Of a DNA stretch of 64,000 nucleotides, positions 34,292 through 46,628 are shown piece after piece. This DNA is from Cavenderia fasciculata (lineage: Eukaryota; Evosea; Eumycetozoa; Acytosteliales; Cavenderiaceae). The translations under genes were made by a program, and so were the position numbers. Under the pieces are notes generated by a model, which was not told where the DNA came from, did not search any database, and worked only from the letters and a program-made list of their open reading frames with translations. Numbering within the stretch: the stretch's first letter is position 1; every line of letters starts with the position of its first letter. Where the stretch lies: contig NW_004457695.1 in the NCBI RefSeq assembly GCF_000203815.1, positions 558,001 through 622,000 on the forward strand, given 5' to 3'.

Positions 34292-35480
34292 CGTCGTTGA
34301 AAACTATCTATCTATAAATAAATATAAATAAATATAATATAAAAATATAAATATAAATAATGAGTAAAGGAGAGAAGAGAACTATCGTTGTAGAGCGATG
34401 GTCCATTGAATCGATAGACAGACGTTTTTTTAAAGTGAGACTTTTTGCAAAAATCTGGTGGGGCTGGGATCACTTTTCAAATTTGACAACGTTGATAAAT
34501 AATATTAAAGTAATAATATTATTTAAAATAATAAACAATGAATGAGATGGAGTAATACAATCTGTCTGCCACATTTCCTTCATCACGTGTATAAGTTTTT
34601 TGAACACAGGATCTGGTTGGAATTTCACGGAGAGCAATGCAATCATTCTTAAGACCATGTCGGGTTGCCACCAACATGTTGCAACTTTTCATAATTATTA
34701 TTATTCACTGTAACTCTCTTTCTCTCTGGTTCTATGCAGACACTTGAAAAGAATTACTTAAAGGCTCCATCCCAAGCGGATTTGGAACAACTAATTCTAT
34801 CTCTGTCTATCTAAATGAATGTCATGTAAACTAAACATTCATAATACCACCAACACCCACTACTCATATGTTTTGCTATGCTGTTAGATTGATAGATTGA
34901 TATATATATTAGTTAGTTGGTTGATTGATTGTAAGGAGGAGGGGGAGGAGTTTCAGTTCTAGAACACATAAATTATTTATTTATATTTATAATACAGAAG
35001 AACACAAGGATGCTCACCCAAACTCTAGTTGGGTACAGTAAACTTTAAAAAAAATTTAATTTTTTTTTTTTTTTTTTGTCTTTTCGAACCTCATGAGACT
35101 AGAGAGAGTGAGACTTGGTCAATCTATCTTGAACAACAACAACAAGTCAGCCAGTAGTAACATAATACATCCAACCTCATAAAATAACAAAGAGAGAGAA
35201 ATAGAGAAGAGAAAGAGTTAATAATACACATTCTTTAAAAAAGACACTTTTGAGTATTTTTAAAAGAAAAAGATTAACCAAGTTCTAGAACCCAACAACA
35301 TCAGATCATTTTATATTGGATAGTCTATACTTGTATTTACTTGTCTAAACTACTACTATCATAACAACAACTACTACGTGTATCTGTCTATCACTTTAAA
35401 GAGGAAGAAGAAGAAAAGATACAAACCTTACCAACCACGATAACAAAAAGAGTAGAGAAGAAGAAAGAAGGAGGTAGAGA
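34292..35480. other. Divergent intergenic region, copy C / CNOT4
   Basis: AT-rich with TATC and GA-rich tracts and a T-run at 35060-35078. A 57-codon open frame on the minus strand (34519-34692) has uncommonly balanced codons (contains CIALREIPTRSC) but matches no family I know. It is not called as a gene. Confidence 0.45.
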
Positions 35481-38400
35481 ATGGCAGACGACGATGATGA
35501 TTTATGCCCTCTCTGTTGTAATGTACTTTCAAAGGATGATAGAAGATTCAGACCTTGTCCTTGTGGATATCAAGTAAGTAATAAATATATAAATTGAATT
35601 GTTGTCGACTATTCCTATCTATCTATCTATTTTTAAGATCAACAAAAAAGAGATAGTAGTAGTAGTAGTAGTAGAGGGAGAAAGAGGAAAGAAAGAAAGA
35701 AAGAAAGAAAGAAAATGATTCGATCGAATTGTCTAGAGTTATCTAATTGATACCATCTTCTCCTTTTCTCTCTTTCTTTCTATCAATCTATCAATCAAAT
35801 TAGATATGCATTTTTTGTTTAGAGAAAATTAGAGAAACAGAACACAATAGATGTCCTGCATGTCGTCAGACCTATGATCAAGACAACTTTGCATATCTTT
35901 CATCCGATGAAGAAGATGAAGAGGATAGCGAAGACGAGAGACGGTCGAGACGTAGAACATCGACATCATCAACGAGCAACAACAACAACAACAGCAGCAG
36001 CAGTAGTAGCAGCCACACCATTTCATCTTTAACAACATCAGGCTCATCTATACCGTCAGACACTATAAAGAAGGCTTTGAGTACTGTAAGAGTTATTCAA
36101 AGAAATTTGGTCTATGTTACAAATCTTGCAATGGGTGTTGCAAAACCAGAGGTATGTGATCACAATATACAGAGAGAAACGAGGAGTAGGATGGGATAAG
36201 AGAGGTAGAGAGATACACTTTCCCCTTTATCATCACAACGAGAGAGAAAAAAAAAAAGATATACTATATCTAATCATTCAATCATTCTCTCATTTAGACA
36301 TTAAAAAAGAATGAATATTTTGGTCAATATGGAAAGATACTAAAGGTTGTAATCAATAAGAATCATATTTACAATGCCAATTCACCCCATGGTGCATGTG
36401 TAAGTGCCTATATCACTTATCAAAGAAAGGAAGATGCCTTATCTGCCATTCAATCAATTGATGGTGCTACCGTTGAAGGTAGAACATTAAGGTATGCAAT
36501 TTAGTTCACAAGATCAAAGTTGATTGGTTACTTATTATTCTTTTTTTTTGTTTTTTTTTGTTTTTTTTCTATTTTCAAAGAGCATCATTTGGAACAACCA
36601 AATATTGTTCCTATTTCCTTAGAAAACTTCAATGTAATAATCCAGATTGTATGTATCTCCATGAATGGGGTCAAGAAGATGATAGCTTTACAAAGGAAGA
36701 TATGACAAATATAAAGTATGTAAACAAAAAAGACAGATATTTTTTTCTTTTTTTTTTCAAATTACTAATTATAATTACGTATCTATTAGTCGACTTTATA
36801 TTGGTCACAATGAACCAGCTGTTGTGATTTCACCAACAGCAGCAGTTGCAGGTGGTCAACCACCCTTGTCATCCAGCACTCCAGGTACTACATCAACATC
36901 ATCATCTTATAAAAAACCAATTTCCTTGTCAACATCTAATTCATCGACACCAACCAATCAATCATTATCATCTTCAGGTGTAAGTAGTAGACACAAAGTA
37001 GTAGTAGATCAATAATAATAATAATAATGGTTAGTTAATATTAATAATTTAATATTCTTCTATTCTTTTTATAGAAAACATGGAATATTACAAATACACA
37101 TTTATCATCATCATTAAATCCATTGGAATGGCCATCGGCATCGGATGCATTGACCATGAACTCATCCACTTCACCACCACTTACTAAATCTCAAGAGAGA
37201 CCATTACCATCCAATTCATCGTGGGGATCAGGAATGAGAATGTCATCATCTACAGTCAAGAATTCGCAAGACGACATGATGGAAGGAAACCCTATGGGAC
37301 CATCATCGGCATCATTGTTGGCAAGTTCTGGTAACAACATACCAACATCATCACCATCTGTTATTGCCACCACACCTGCACCTGTCCCTGTTGTTGTAGT
37401 ACCCGTTCCATTACCCGTTGTTGTTCCCATCCCAGTCCCAACTCCACCACCTATCACTGTTATCACTACTCCACCAACTCCAACTACCAATGTTATTAAT
37501 ACAACCAGTAGTAGTAGTAGTAGCAGCAGTAATATTACCAGTACAAGTACAACTACTAGTAATACAGTTACTACTGAAACCAAACTTATGGTTAATAATG
37601 CACCACCACCATCTTCATTCCCACCACTTTCATCTTTGGGTGGTAAAAACAAGAGAGATAAATCATCAAAGGATCCTTCATCACCATCTACTGTTTTATC
37701 TCCAGGTACTCAATTGAAAAAAGAGGAAAAGGAAAGAATAGAAAGAGAAAAACTAGAAAAATTGGAGAGGGAAAAGGAGAAGCAATTGGAAAAGGAGAGA
37801 CAAATGGAAAAGGAAAGACTATTGTCATTGGAAAGGGAAAGACAAGCAGAAAAAGAAAAAATGTTGGAAAAGGAAAGATTGGAAAAGGAAAAACAATTGG
37901 AAAAGGAAAAAGAGAAACAAGAAAAGGAGAGATTGGAGAGATTGGAAAAGGCAAGATTAGAGATTTTGGAGAAAGAGGCTGCCGATCTGGCCATCCTTCA
38001 ATCCATACAACCAACCCTTTCATCATTGCCAATGTCAATTGGCGGCCAAAAGAATATGGTCAACAAGAGTCACACCAACGACATTGTTGAGCCCATTGCC
38101 AACTGGGAGGGGTTGATTCCAGATGACCAGCCCACCGACATTAACTTTGACTGGTTACCAATCAAGGGCAACAGTCCTCAGTCGTCGACCATGATTGACT
38201 TGCTCCTCAACACTGAAACCCAAAAACCATCCGAAGGTAGAAGAAAGACATCACGTTTTGAATTTGCCAAGGAAAAGGATTCATCCAATCAACAACAGCA
38301 ACAACAATCATCATTCCTTCAAACATCACCACTTATTGTACCTGAGAGTTTCCTTTCTGGATTCAAGTCCAATGCATCATCTTCATCTTCATCTCTCAAC

Positions 38401-39870
38401 AATAGCAATAGTAATATATTATTAAACAATAGCAACAACAATAATAATATTTTGAATCCAACATCGTCATTGATGGAAAACCTTAGTCTGTCTATGGAAA
38501 ATTCATTTTTATCAAACCAGACACCCAACTCGCCCACTACTACCACCACCACTACTACAACCACCACCAACATCCTCGACAATACCACTACCACGACTAC
38601 CACGACCACCTCTACTTCGTCACCACCAGGTGCCACGTTGGAAGATTCACAACAATTGTTTAGATCATTGTTCCCATCGATCAACATTCGTTTCTCCAAC
38701 TCGAGATTGTCAGAGACTAAAATGGACTCACCCTCCTATGTGGACAGCTCCAAGCAAATGCATCAATTCCAAGACCCAGCCATCATTGGCGGTGGAAACG
38801 GTGACTGGAGAGGACCAAGTCTCCACAAGTCTGGCAATAGCATTGTATCACCACCACCTGGCTTTATGATCAATACCCCACCACCAGGTTTTGGAGGTGC
38901 CAGTGTAGCATCTCCACCACCAGGTCTACCACCCGGTTTTGGAGGTGTCGTCAGTCAACCACCAGGATTACCACCAGGTTTTGGAGGCGTTGTCAGTCAA
39001 CCACCACCAGGATTACCACCTGGTTTTGGTCAACCACCAAGCCAACCACCAGGTTTCAATGTCGTTCCCAAACAACAACAAGAAAATGGAATGGATGAAT
39101 ATTTGGAATTGGAAAAAACTAAAAATAAGGAATCTAGGAACAAAACTAAAAAATTAAATGAAATCAATAACAATAATAACAATAATAATAATAATGGTAA
39201 TAATGGTTATATGAATGGTGGTGGATCATCATCACCACCAATAATGAATGAAGATCAATTACAACAACAACAATATATCCAACAACTTTTACAACAACAA
39301 GCTCAACAACAACAACAGCAACAACAACAAGCTCAACAACAACAAAATATAACTCAACTTTTACAATTACAACAACAGCAACAACAACAATCAAAAAGAG
39401 TTGATGATTTGTTTTCAAATATTCCATCCCCATCCAATTTTTCACAACCAAATCAAGTTCCTCTTTTCCCAATGAATCCACCCTATCCATATCCAAACAT
39501 GATGAAACAACCTCCACAAATGAACCAACAACCTTTTCCATACTCTTTTTCAAACTTTTCATCACCACAAAGACCACAACAACCACAACAACAACAACAA
39601 CAACAACAATTAAATAATAACACTAATAACAAAAATTTTACAGAATTTATTGGTCAGTTTGATCAACAAAGGGTCAATGGGATATCAAGCGCAGACGAAC
39701 TTTTAAAACAACATTTTAATCAACAATTACAACAACAACAACAACAACAAAACATGGGTAATTTTGAATCTCTTGATCAACAAGTGATGAATGCAAGTAA
39801 GGAAGTTAAAGATTTGGAAAGTAAATGGCAACAAACAAAATTAAGAAATAACCAAGCCTATTATCGATAA
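35481..39870 (+). CDS. cnot4: CNOT4/NOT4 E3 ubiquitin ligase, expanded form
   Basis: Six exons: 35481-35573, 35804-36151, 36298-36491, 36581-36715, 36790-36979 and 37075-39870, giving 1251 residues, about twice the animal length. The C4C4 RING (LCPLCCNVL, PCPCGYQIC, CPACRQTYD) occupies residues 8-55. A Ser/Asp linker leads to an RRM (VRVIQRNLVYV, EYFGQYGKI, VVIN, AYITYQRKEDA) and the CCCH-like segment TTKYCSYFLRKLQCNNPDCMYLHEWG. The long C-terminal exon is low-complexity: a charged coiled coil (EKLEREKEKQLEKER, about residues 535-605), Thr and Asn tracts, PPGF repeats and several poly-Gln blocks. NOT4 works with the CCR4-NOT deadenylase in mRNA decay and co-translational quality control. Confidence 0.95.
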
Positions 39871-39996
39871 AATAACAATAATTAATAATAATAACAATAA
39901 CAAATTAAAAATGATACATACACACATATAAAATAAAAATTATAAATATTTAAAAAAAAAAAAACTAATAGTAGTTGTACTAATAATAATTTAATT

Positions 39997-42900
39997 TTAT
40001 TTATTTAGTCTAGCAATTAATTCACCTTCAATAGTTGCAAGAAGTAATTTGATAGGTAAACCAGTTGGTCGGATGATTGAAGTATATTCAACGATTTGTT
40101 CTTCATCTCCACCAAAGTCGGTATTGTTTTGAATAAAGGTAGATTGTTTAACATTCAAACCAACACGTACCAGTGATTGAGCCAATTGATCTTGGTTTGG
40201 TGATTGAGATATTTCATAGGCCTCTTGGAATGAGAAATCCTTTTCAGTGGATTCTAAAATCTTGTAGAGCAAGTGTGCCAAATTAATGTTTCTTCTAAAC
40301 AATGATTGGATTTCTTGTTTGTAGAGATTGAAATCCTTTTTCCAAACTTTCATTCCTTGGGTGGTGGATGAATCAACTAATACCTTTTTAGCCTCTTGTC
40401 TTGCTTGACGGGATTGAGCCTTGTTGACAATATCCTTTAATAGAGTACCAGACTTTTCAATCACTTGATCCTTTCTTCTATTTTCAATCTCTTGTTGAGT
40501 ATCAATATGTCTTAATCTTATTCTTCCAGATCCAACCTTGCTTTTAATTTCTTCCATCAATGATGCAAATCCTTGAGTTGATTGTCTATAACTCTTTCTT
40601 GCATTACTATTGTTGTTACTTTGGTGGTGTTGGTTTGTATTAACTGGTCTAAGTGCTTGTGGTTGCTTTAATGCAGCATTCAAGTTTGGTGGATTTTGCT
40701 TAAATGTTGGAGCAGGTGGAGGAGGTGGTGAAGACACATTGTTGTTTTGGTGAGAGTTACCATTATGATATGATGCTCCATTATTTATAGTACGTTGGTT
40801 TGGTGACATTTCATATGGAGATTGTTGAGGTGTAGAGTTTATAGAATTGGATGATGCTGTTGGGAATGGTAAAGTGTTACCAGTCAATACACCTTTGATC
40901 GATACCGGTAAAACCTCTGATATTGTAGGATTTGCCTTTATCATTTCAACAATCACAGATCTCAATTGATTACTATCCAATTTAACCAACACTGATTCAA
41001 TCTTTTTAAAATCTGGTGGTTTATATGATTGCTGTTGCGATGCTTGATTATAGTGATTTGCTCCATTGAGTTGTTGTGGTAATGGAGATGATGAATGACC
41101 AAAATGATTTGGTGAATTTAATGGTGAATATTGTACTGGTGATCTTGGTGAATAATTATTACCACCATAACTTTGTTTACTACCATTCATTCCTCCTATA
41201 GAAATAAATAAATTTAAAAAAGTTAATTATATAATTCATTCATTTTTTTTTGTTAAACATACTATCAATTGGAGGTGAAGATTCAGATGGAGATGGAGTT
41301 GATAATTTCAAAGATCTAACTGTTACCAATAAAGTTTTTAATGGTTGAAGAAGGATTGATGAAGGTCTAGTAACATTTTCATGTGAAGTTAATTTTTTTA
41401 ATCTATCAATTAATCCTTCACTAATTATATAATCTTGTGCTTCAGCTAAAAGTTAAAATAATATTAATAACCATACATATTATATTTTCCTATTTTTTTT
41501 GTTTAAACATACGATTTTGAATAATTCTATTTAAAAATTCTAAAACACAAAATTGTAAATTTTCATTGTTTGAATATAATGAATTTAAAACAGATTGTAT
41601 TCCACCCTTTGCAATAAATCTTTGAAGATAATCTTCATCCAAAGTTAGATTTGATAATGTTTTCATTGCATGAATCTGTGTTTGTGAATCATTACTAAAT
41701 AATAATCCATTAATACTATTTGGTGTCAAACCATTATTTTCATTTAATAAAAACATTAATCCTTCATCTAAATAAAACACAAATTAAGGAATTAATTAAA
41801 TCTATATATAGAACTTTCTGATTATTATTCTTTGGGATACAAACCATCAAGTGAAATATGATAAAGTACATGAATTGAACATTTTTGAATAGGTTGACTA
41901 ATATTACTATTAACATTTTGAATTAAAATTGGTATACTATCTAATAATCTTAAAACTTTACGAATAAATTCTAAATTTTAACAAAATAAAACAAAATAAT
42001 TAATATTAATATTTCCTTATTTTTCCTTTCTTTTTTTTTCATTTTATACTTTACTGTTATTTGATAAAATAGCCAAAGTTTCAGTAGCTGAAGCAACTAC
42101 TTCAATGTCGGAACTACATAGGAGATGGTGAAGTAATTGAATACCACCTTCTGAAAATATAGTTTGTTTGTTTTCATCCCTAGTGCCAAGATGAATAAAC
42201 ACTTTGCACATTAAAAGTTGTAACCCTTTTTCCTCTGGATACGATTTAAATAGCTTCATGAGAGATGGTACAATATCGCCTCCCATTACCTTTTCAACCG
42301 AGAAAAAGATTTTGCTACTCTCTGTTTTCTTTGGTGTAACGATTTGTCCAAGTATCTGTGCACATGACAATACAATCACAGATGGGAAAAAATCTTTTGA
42401 TATCATTGAAACTATAATACTACATCCACTTTTATCCATAAATACTTGTTTTACATTATCTAAAAAATAAAAATAAAAAGAATATTAATATCATTATCCT
42501 TTTTAAATTTTGTTTTTTTAAAATTTCTTACCATTATTTAATAATTGAACAGTTAATTTTAAAATTCTTTCAAGTATAGTAGTATTCCATCTGAATACAT
42601 CAAATGGAATATTATGCATTGGTTTTAAGAATGAAAGGACTGTATAAATGGCAGCAATGCCAATTTTTGTTCTATTGTTATCGTGGTATGACAATTTCTC
42701 CAAACAAGACAATACCTTTGATTGTAAGAGTGTTTGGTTACCTGTTGGATCGGTTTTGGAGGTATTTGTAGTTCTAAAATAATTTCCCTTGTTTAATTCC
42801 GCAGGATAGATTTCAGTTACTCTTAACAATTCAACCAACCTTTCAATACCACATTCATAGGCAATAGCTTTTGTTTTGGCACAATCTGAAACTTGATACA

Positions 42901-44187
42901 ATAAATCCAAATATTTAATACATATAGATTCCATTGGATTATCACCAGGTTGAATATTTGAATTGGTATAAATTTGTTTTATAATCGTAGTCAATGAATT
43001 TGAATTATCAATTATTATTTCACTTATCTTTGGGTCTAAAAAGTAAAAGAAATAAATATTAATATGTAATAAATAAATAAATATTATATATATTTTGTTT
43101 AATAATTACCAGAATAACTTGCAAAAATAATTAAAGTATTTGTACTAATGATACGTAAATCTTTTGGGATGGCGTCATTGGTTGAGATACCAAAGATGGG
43201 AGGGATGGCACCGGATCTTTTTAGAACATAGGCACAAGATTCTTGAGTGGCTAGATTAGAGGTAAGTGTCAAAAGTGGGAAAATGAGTGACATGGATCGA
43301 CTCTTTTGAGCCCAATTGAGAACGGATACGATGGTCGAAATGTCTCCAGTTTGTTTGATAAATAATTTAATGGCATCGTTTTCAGTGAGTGCTGCCAATA
43401 GATAGAGTGATTCTAATTGTACAATGTATTCGAAACAGTCGGTTGAAGGAGGTTCTTGTAGTGTCAGGAATGACAATAAAGTTCTTAAACAGCTACCTTG
43501 TACCACCTCATTGATAAACTTGCTCTTGTACGATTCAACTTGTTTGGATTGTTGATAGAGTACAAGTATTTGTTTAATGGCTCGGATATGAATAGATCCT
43601 TCTCTTCTTCGATTCAATAATGTTGATAATTCTTTTAATCCAATTTTTGATACATCAATTGACAATGTTGATTCTGTATCTTTTTTTTTTTGTATTGGTT
43701 TAACTTGTTGTTGTTGTTGTTGATTATTTGGTTGATATGGAGTTGAATTGGAAGATACTGATCTATATAATCCAATATTATGTCCATTTCCAGTTCCATT
43801 GACTTGTTGTCTGGATGGTTGTTGTTGTTGTTGTTGTTGTTGTGATTGTGATTGTTGTTGAGTATTGTTGTTGGGTAAAGGTAATTGAGGTTGTGATTGA
43901 AATCTTGATGATATTTTAAGTGGAGTTTGTCCAAATGAATTGGCTCTTTGAACATTATTATTATTTTGAATATTATTAATAGTTTGATTGGATTGCGGTT
44001 GTTGTGGTTGAGATGGAGAAATAGGAGATTTCTTAACAGTACTATTATTATTATTGTTAAAATATTGATCGATTACACCTCTAACCTCATCCAATAGATC
44101 ATTTATATTTTGTGATGAGTCACCTCCATACGACTCAATCTCGTGATCCTGTAATAATCTGTTGTTATTATTGATAAATGAGCTCAT
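39997..44187 (-). CDS. Large armadillo-like protein with low-complexity ends
   Basis: Not recognised as a named protein. Seven exons on the minus strand: 43110-44187, 42532-43035, 42055-42459, 41845-41970, 41513-41767, 41263-41445 and 39997-41195, giving 1249 residues. After an Asn/Gln-rich N-terminus, residues ~185-830 form a series of leucine-rich helix pairs with armadillo character (GGIQLLHHLLCSSDIEVVASATETLAILSNN, shown here only in part as ATETLAILSN; GGIQSVLNSLYSN; IHAMKTLSNLTLD). The C-terminal third has a WH2-like stretch (FASLMEEIKSKVG followed by RIRLRHI) and a helical region to the end. The protein could be an actin-linked or scaffold protein, but that rests on the weak WH2 likeness alone. 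All junctions preserve frame. Confidence 0.8.
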
Positions 44188-45342
44188 TCTTTATATAAAT
44201 AAAATAAATAAATAAATAAATAAATAAATAAATAGATTGTAATAAATAGAATAGATTGATTATAATAAATAAATAAATAAATAAATAAATATGATTGGGG
44301 ATAATAATGGATAGATTGATAAGACAGACACAGATACAACTATATGTATATATAAATATACTGTCCGAACAATCAAACAATAAATAACTAGTCTGACTGC
44401 ACTCTTATTCTATTCTATTGTTTGGTTTGGTTTGGTTTGGTCTGGATGGTTGTTGTTGTGATTTTAAATATTTAAACAAAAACCAAACCCAATAAGTTGT
44501 AGTTGTTTTTTTTGATTGGATGGCAGATGGATCGACACACCCCCTGTCTTCTAATACTAGACGATGTTGTAGTAGTATTAATAGTGGTTGGTAGGATGAG
44601 TAAATGAGAGATGCTTATCTTTCTTACTTTGTCTTTTACACGCGTTTTACAATTACCTATAATGTGTTTTTAAAGTATTGTTTGTAAAATGTTTGTAAAG
44701 GATGGGTAATAAATTATTAATATTATTATTATTATTAATTCTATTACTATTGGCTAGTATAATGAATGATGATGATGTTGTAGTTAATAATACATTAGTG
44801 TGAAATAAAATGATGAAATAAAAAATACCAAGTAGTGTACACTAGTGGTGGGGAGGAACAACACCCTACCTATCTATCACTACTTGTTGTTGTTTGCAGA
44901 TAATATTATCTGACCACTGTAATAATAATAACAAAGAATAATAAAAGAAGATATTGATAGATTGATAGATGTATGTATTGATAATGATATGATATGATAT
45001 CTAATAAATAAATATAGAGATAAAGATGCTATAATATTATGTAAACAACAAAAACAACAAAACAAACTAAAGTTTGTAATCAATCTGATATCCTTCTTCC
45101 TTCTTCATTTTCAACATCCTTCTTCCAAATGTAGTAGTAGTGTAATTTAATATCTTAATATGATCATCATTCATCGCACCCACCCGTTCATCATTCAATT
45201 AAAACAAAAATATCAATCGATCTGTTTCATACCCTTTGACCTCGAGCAAATTAATTTCCGAGGTTTACTTTACTTGAACCATCGAATCGAATCGATTAAT
45301 CAGATGACAATGACATATTAAATATCTTTTTATTTTAATATT
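44188..45342. other. Intergenic region between the armadillo-like and dioxygenase genes
   Basis: AT-rich, with (AAAT)n at about 44195-44232 and 44262-44290 and GATATG repeats near 44978. No gene is seen. Confidence 0.6.
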
Positions 45343-46464
45343 CTAATATTTTCCAACTAAACCAAATAATTGATTTGAAAGAGGAGTACTAGGGAAATCA
45401 TCTATAGAATTGATGATTTTTGAAAGGACAATGGCTCTAGATTTATATCGGTCTTGAGAGACGGTTGTGGTTGGGAACATTTTGATAAATTGGGCACTTC
45501 TTGGATTGGAGCTATGGTTGGAGAGGGATCCGTGTGGCATACGTTGGTCCCATACTACAACCGATCCTTTACGCATTGGAATACGACGAGCATACTTGAA
45601 TACTGGATCCTTGCTTGAAAAGTTGGTCGATGGTTGTGTGTAATTTGGTGTCTTTGTTTTGAAATATTCTTCAAAGCAATGTAGGAACCCTGGTACTACA
45701 CAATACCCACCGTCTTCTAGATGGTTATCAAGTAGGTTGATTACACCTTGTAACTGCGTACCATCCAAATGGGATGGTTGATTATTCTCTACTATAAACT
45801 CTGATATCTTGTCATAACGCAGACGATCCAATTCAGCTCTAACAACTGATCCATCAGTCATCATCCAATTAAATGGATTCATATCTAAATGTACATTATC
45901 TTTGGTTGACCATTCCTTTTTTCCTATCTTGTCCGCACTAGTACTGTCAGTTTCAGTAGGTCTAAAGAAACAACAACGATCATGATTGGTCATAAGATCT
46001 TGATTACCAAGTACAGTTGCAAAGACATTGAATATGTTTGGGTTACATCGATTGAGTAAAAACTGACGTGTAAAGATTGGTGGCCTTGAAGGACTACCAT
46101 ACTGAACGATACTATCAGTCTCTGGGAAATCATTCCAAGTCGATCGATCATCTCTCTTGAATGTACTCTTACTCTCCATGATCCCAAATATCTCTCCAAG
46201 TGTTCTATCACATTCATCAGATGTCAATGCATTCTCTATCACCAAGAATCCAAAATGATTAAAGAATGCTAATGGGTTGGTCTCTACATTATTATTATTA
46301 TCACTAGTTTTACTATTATTTAATTGATCCAATGAAAATGCTAAACAATATCCTTCTTGATCATAAATTAATTCATATTTTTTTAATATTGATAAATCAT
46401 ATGATGATTGTTCAGTTGCATTAGAAGTTGTTGATTTCTTTTTATTATTATTATTCTTATCCAT
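45343..46464 (-). CDS. Phytanoyl-CoA dioxygenase (PhyH)-family Fe(II)/2-oxoglutarate oxygenase
   Basis: A single exon of 373 residues. The double-stranded beta-helix core carries the metal-binding set His192-x-Asp194 (NVHLDMNP) and His311 (RMPHGSLSN), and the 2-oxoglutarate-binding Arg322 (NPRSAQF). The N-terminal FGFLVIENAL with ALTSDECDRTLGEIFG is typical of PhyH members, where the strand precedes a helix. It would hydroxylate an aliphatic C-H bond using oxygen and 2-oxoglutarate. The actual substrate is not indicated and need not be phytanoyl-CoA. No PTS1 or PTS2 is obvious. The Asn/Lys-rich start is ordinary for this genome. Confidence 0.9.
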   Translation of the reverse strand: MDKNNNNKKKSTTSNATEQSSYDLSILKKYELIYDQEGYCLAFSLDQLNNSKTSDNNNNVETNPLAFFNHFGFLVIENALTSDECDRTLGEIFGIMESKSTFKRDDRSTWNDFPETDSIVQYGSPSRPPIFTRQFLLNRCNPNIFNVFATVLGNQDLMTNHDRCCFFRPTETDSTSADKIGKKEWSTKDNVHLDMNPFNWMMTDGSVVRAELDRLRYDKISEFIVENNQPSHLDGTQLQGVINLLDNHLEDGGYCVVPGFLHCFEEYFKTKTPNYTQPSTNFSSKDPVFKYARRIPMRKGSVVVWDQRMPHGSLSNHSSNPRSAQFIKMFPTTTVSQDRYKSRAIVLSKIINSIDDFPSTPLSNQLFGLVGKY

Positions 46465-46628
46465 TTTTGTTATTTACACTATATACATATATCTAAATAT
46501 TATTGATTGAAATGAACATTTAAATCCTCATCTTTTGTTCAAAAGGCAATTGAGAAAATTAGATTTTTTTTTGTTAAATTTAAAAGAATGGGCAAAATTA
46601 AAAGAAGAAGTTCCTGTTTACTATTTAT

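Noticed and set aside
34519-34692. 57-codon minus-strand open frame with CIALREIPTRSC
   Set aside because: No homologue recognised, no neighbouring splice partner; kept only as a note in the intergenic entry.
35082-35100. TCGAACC, a reverse B-box-like sequence
   Set aside because: No stems can be formed around it; not a tRNA.
37191-39586. Several minus-strand frames rich in Val and Leu opposite CNOT4
   Set aside because: Translations of the complement of Gln, Thr and Pro repeats in the CNOT4 tail.
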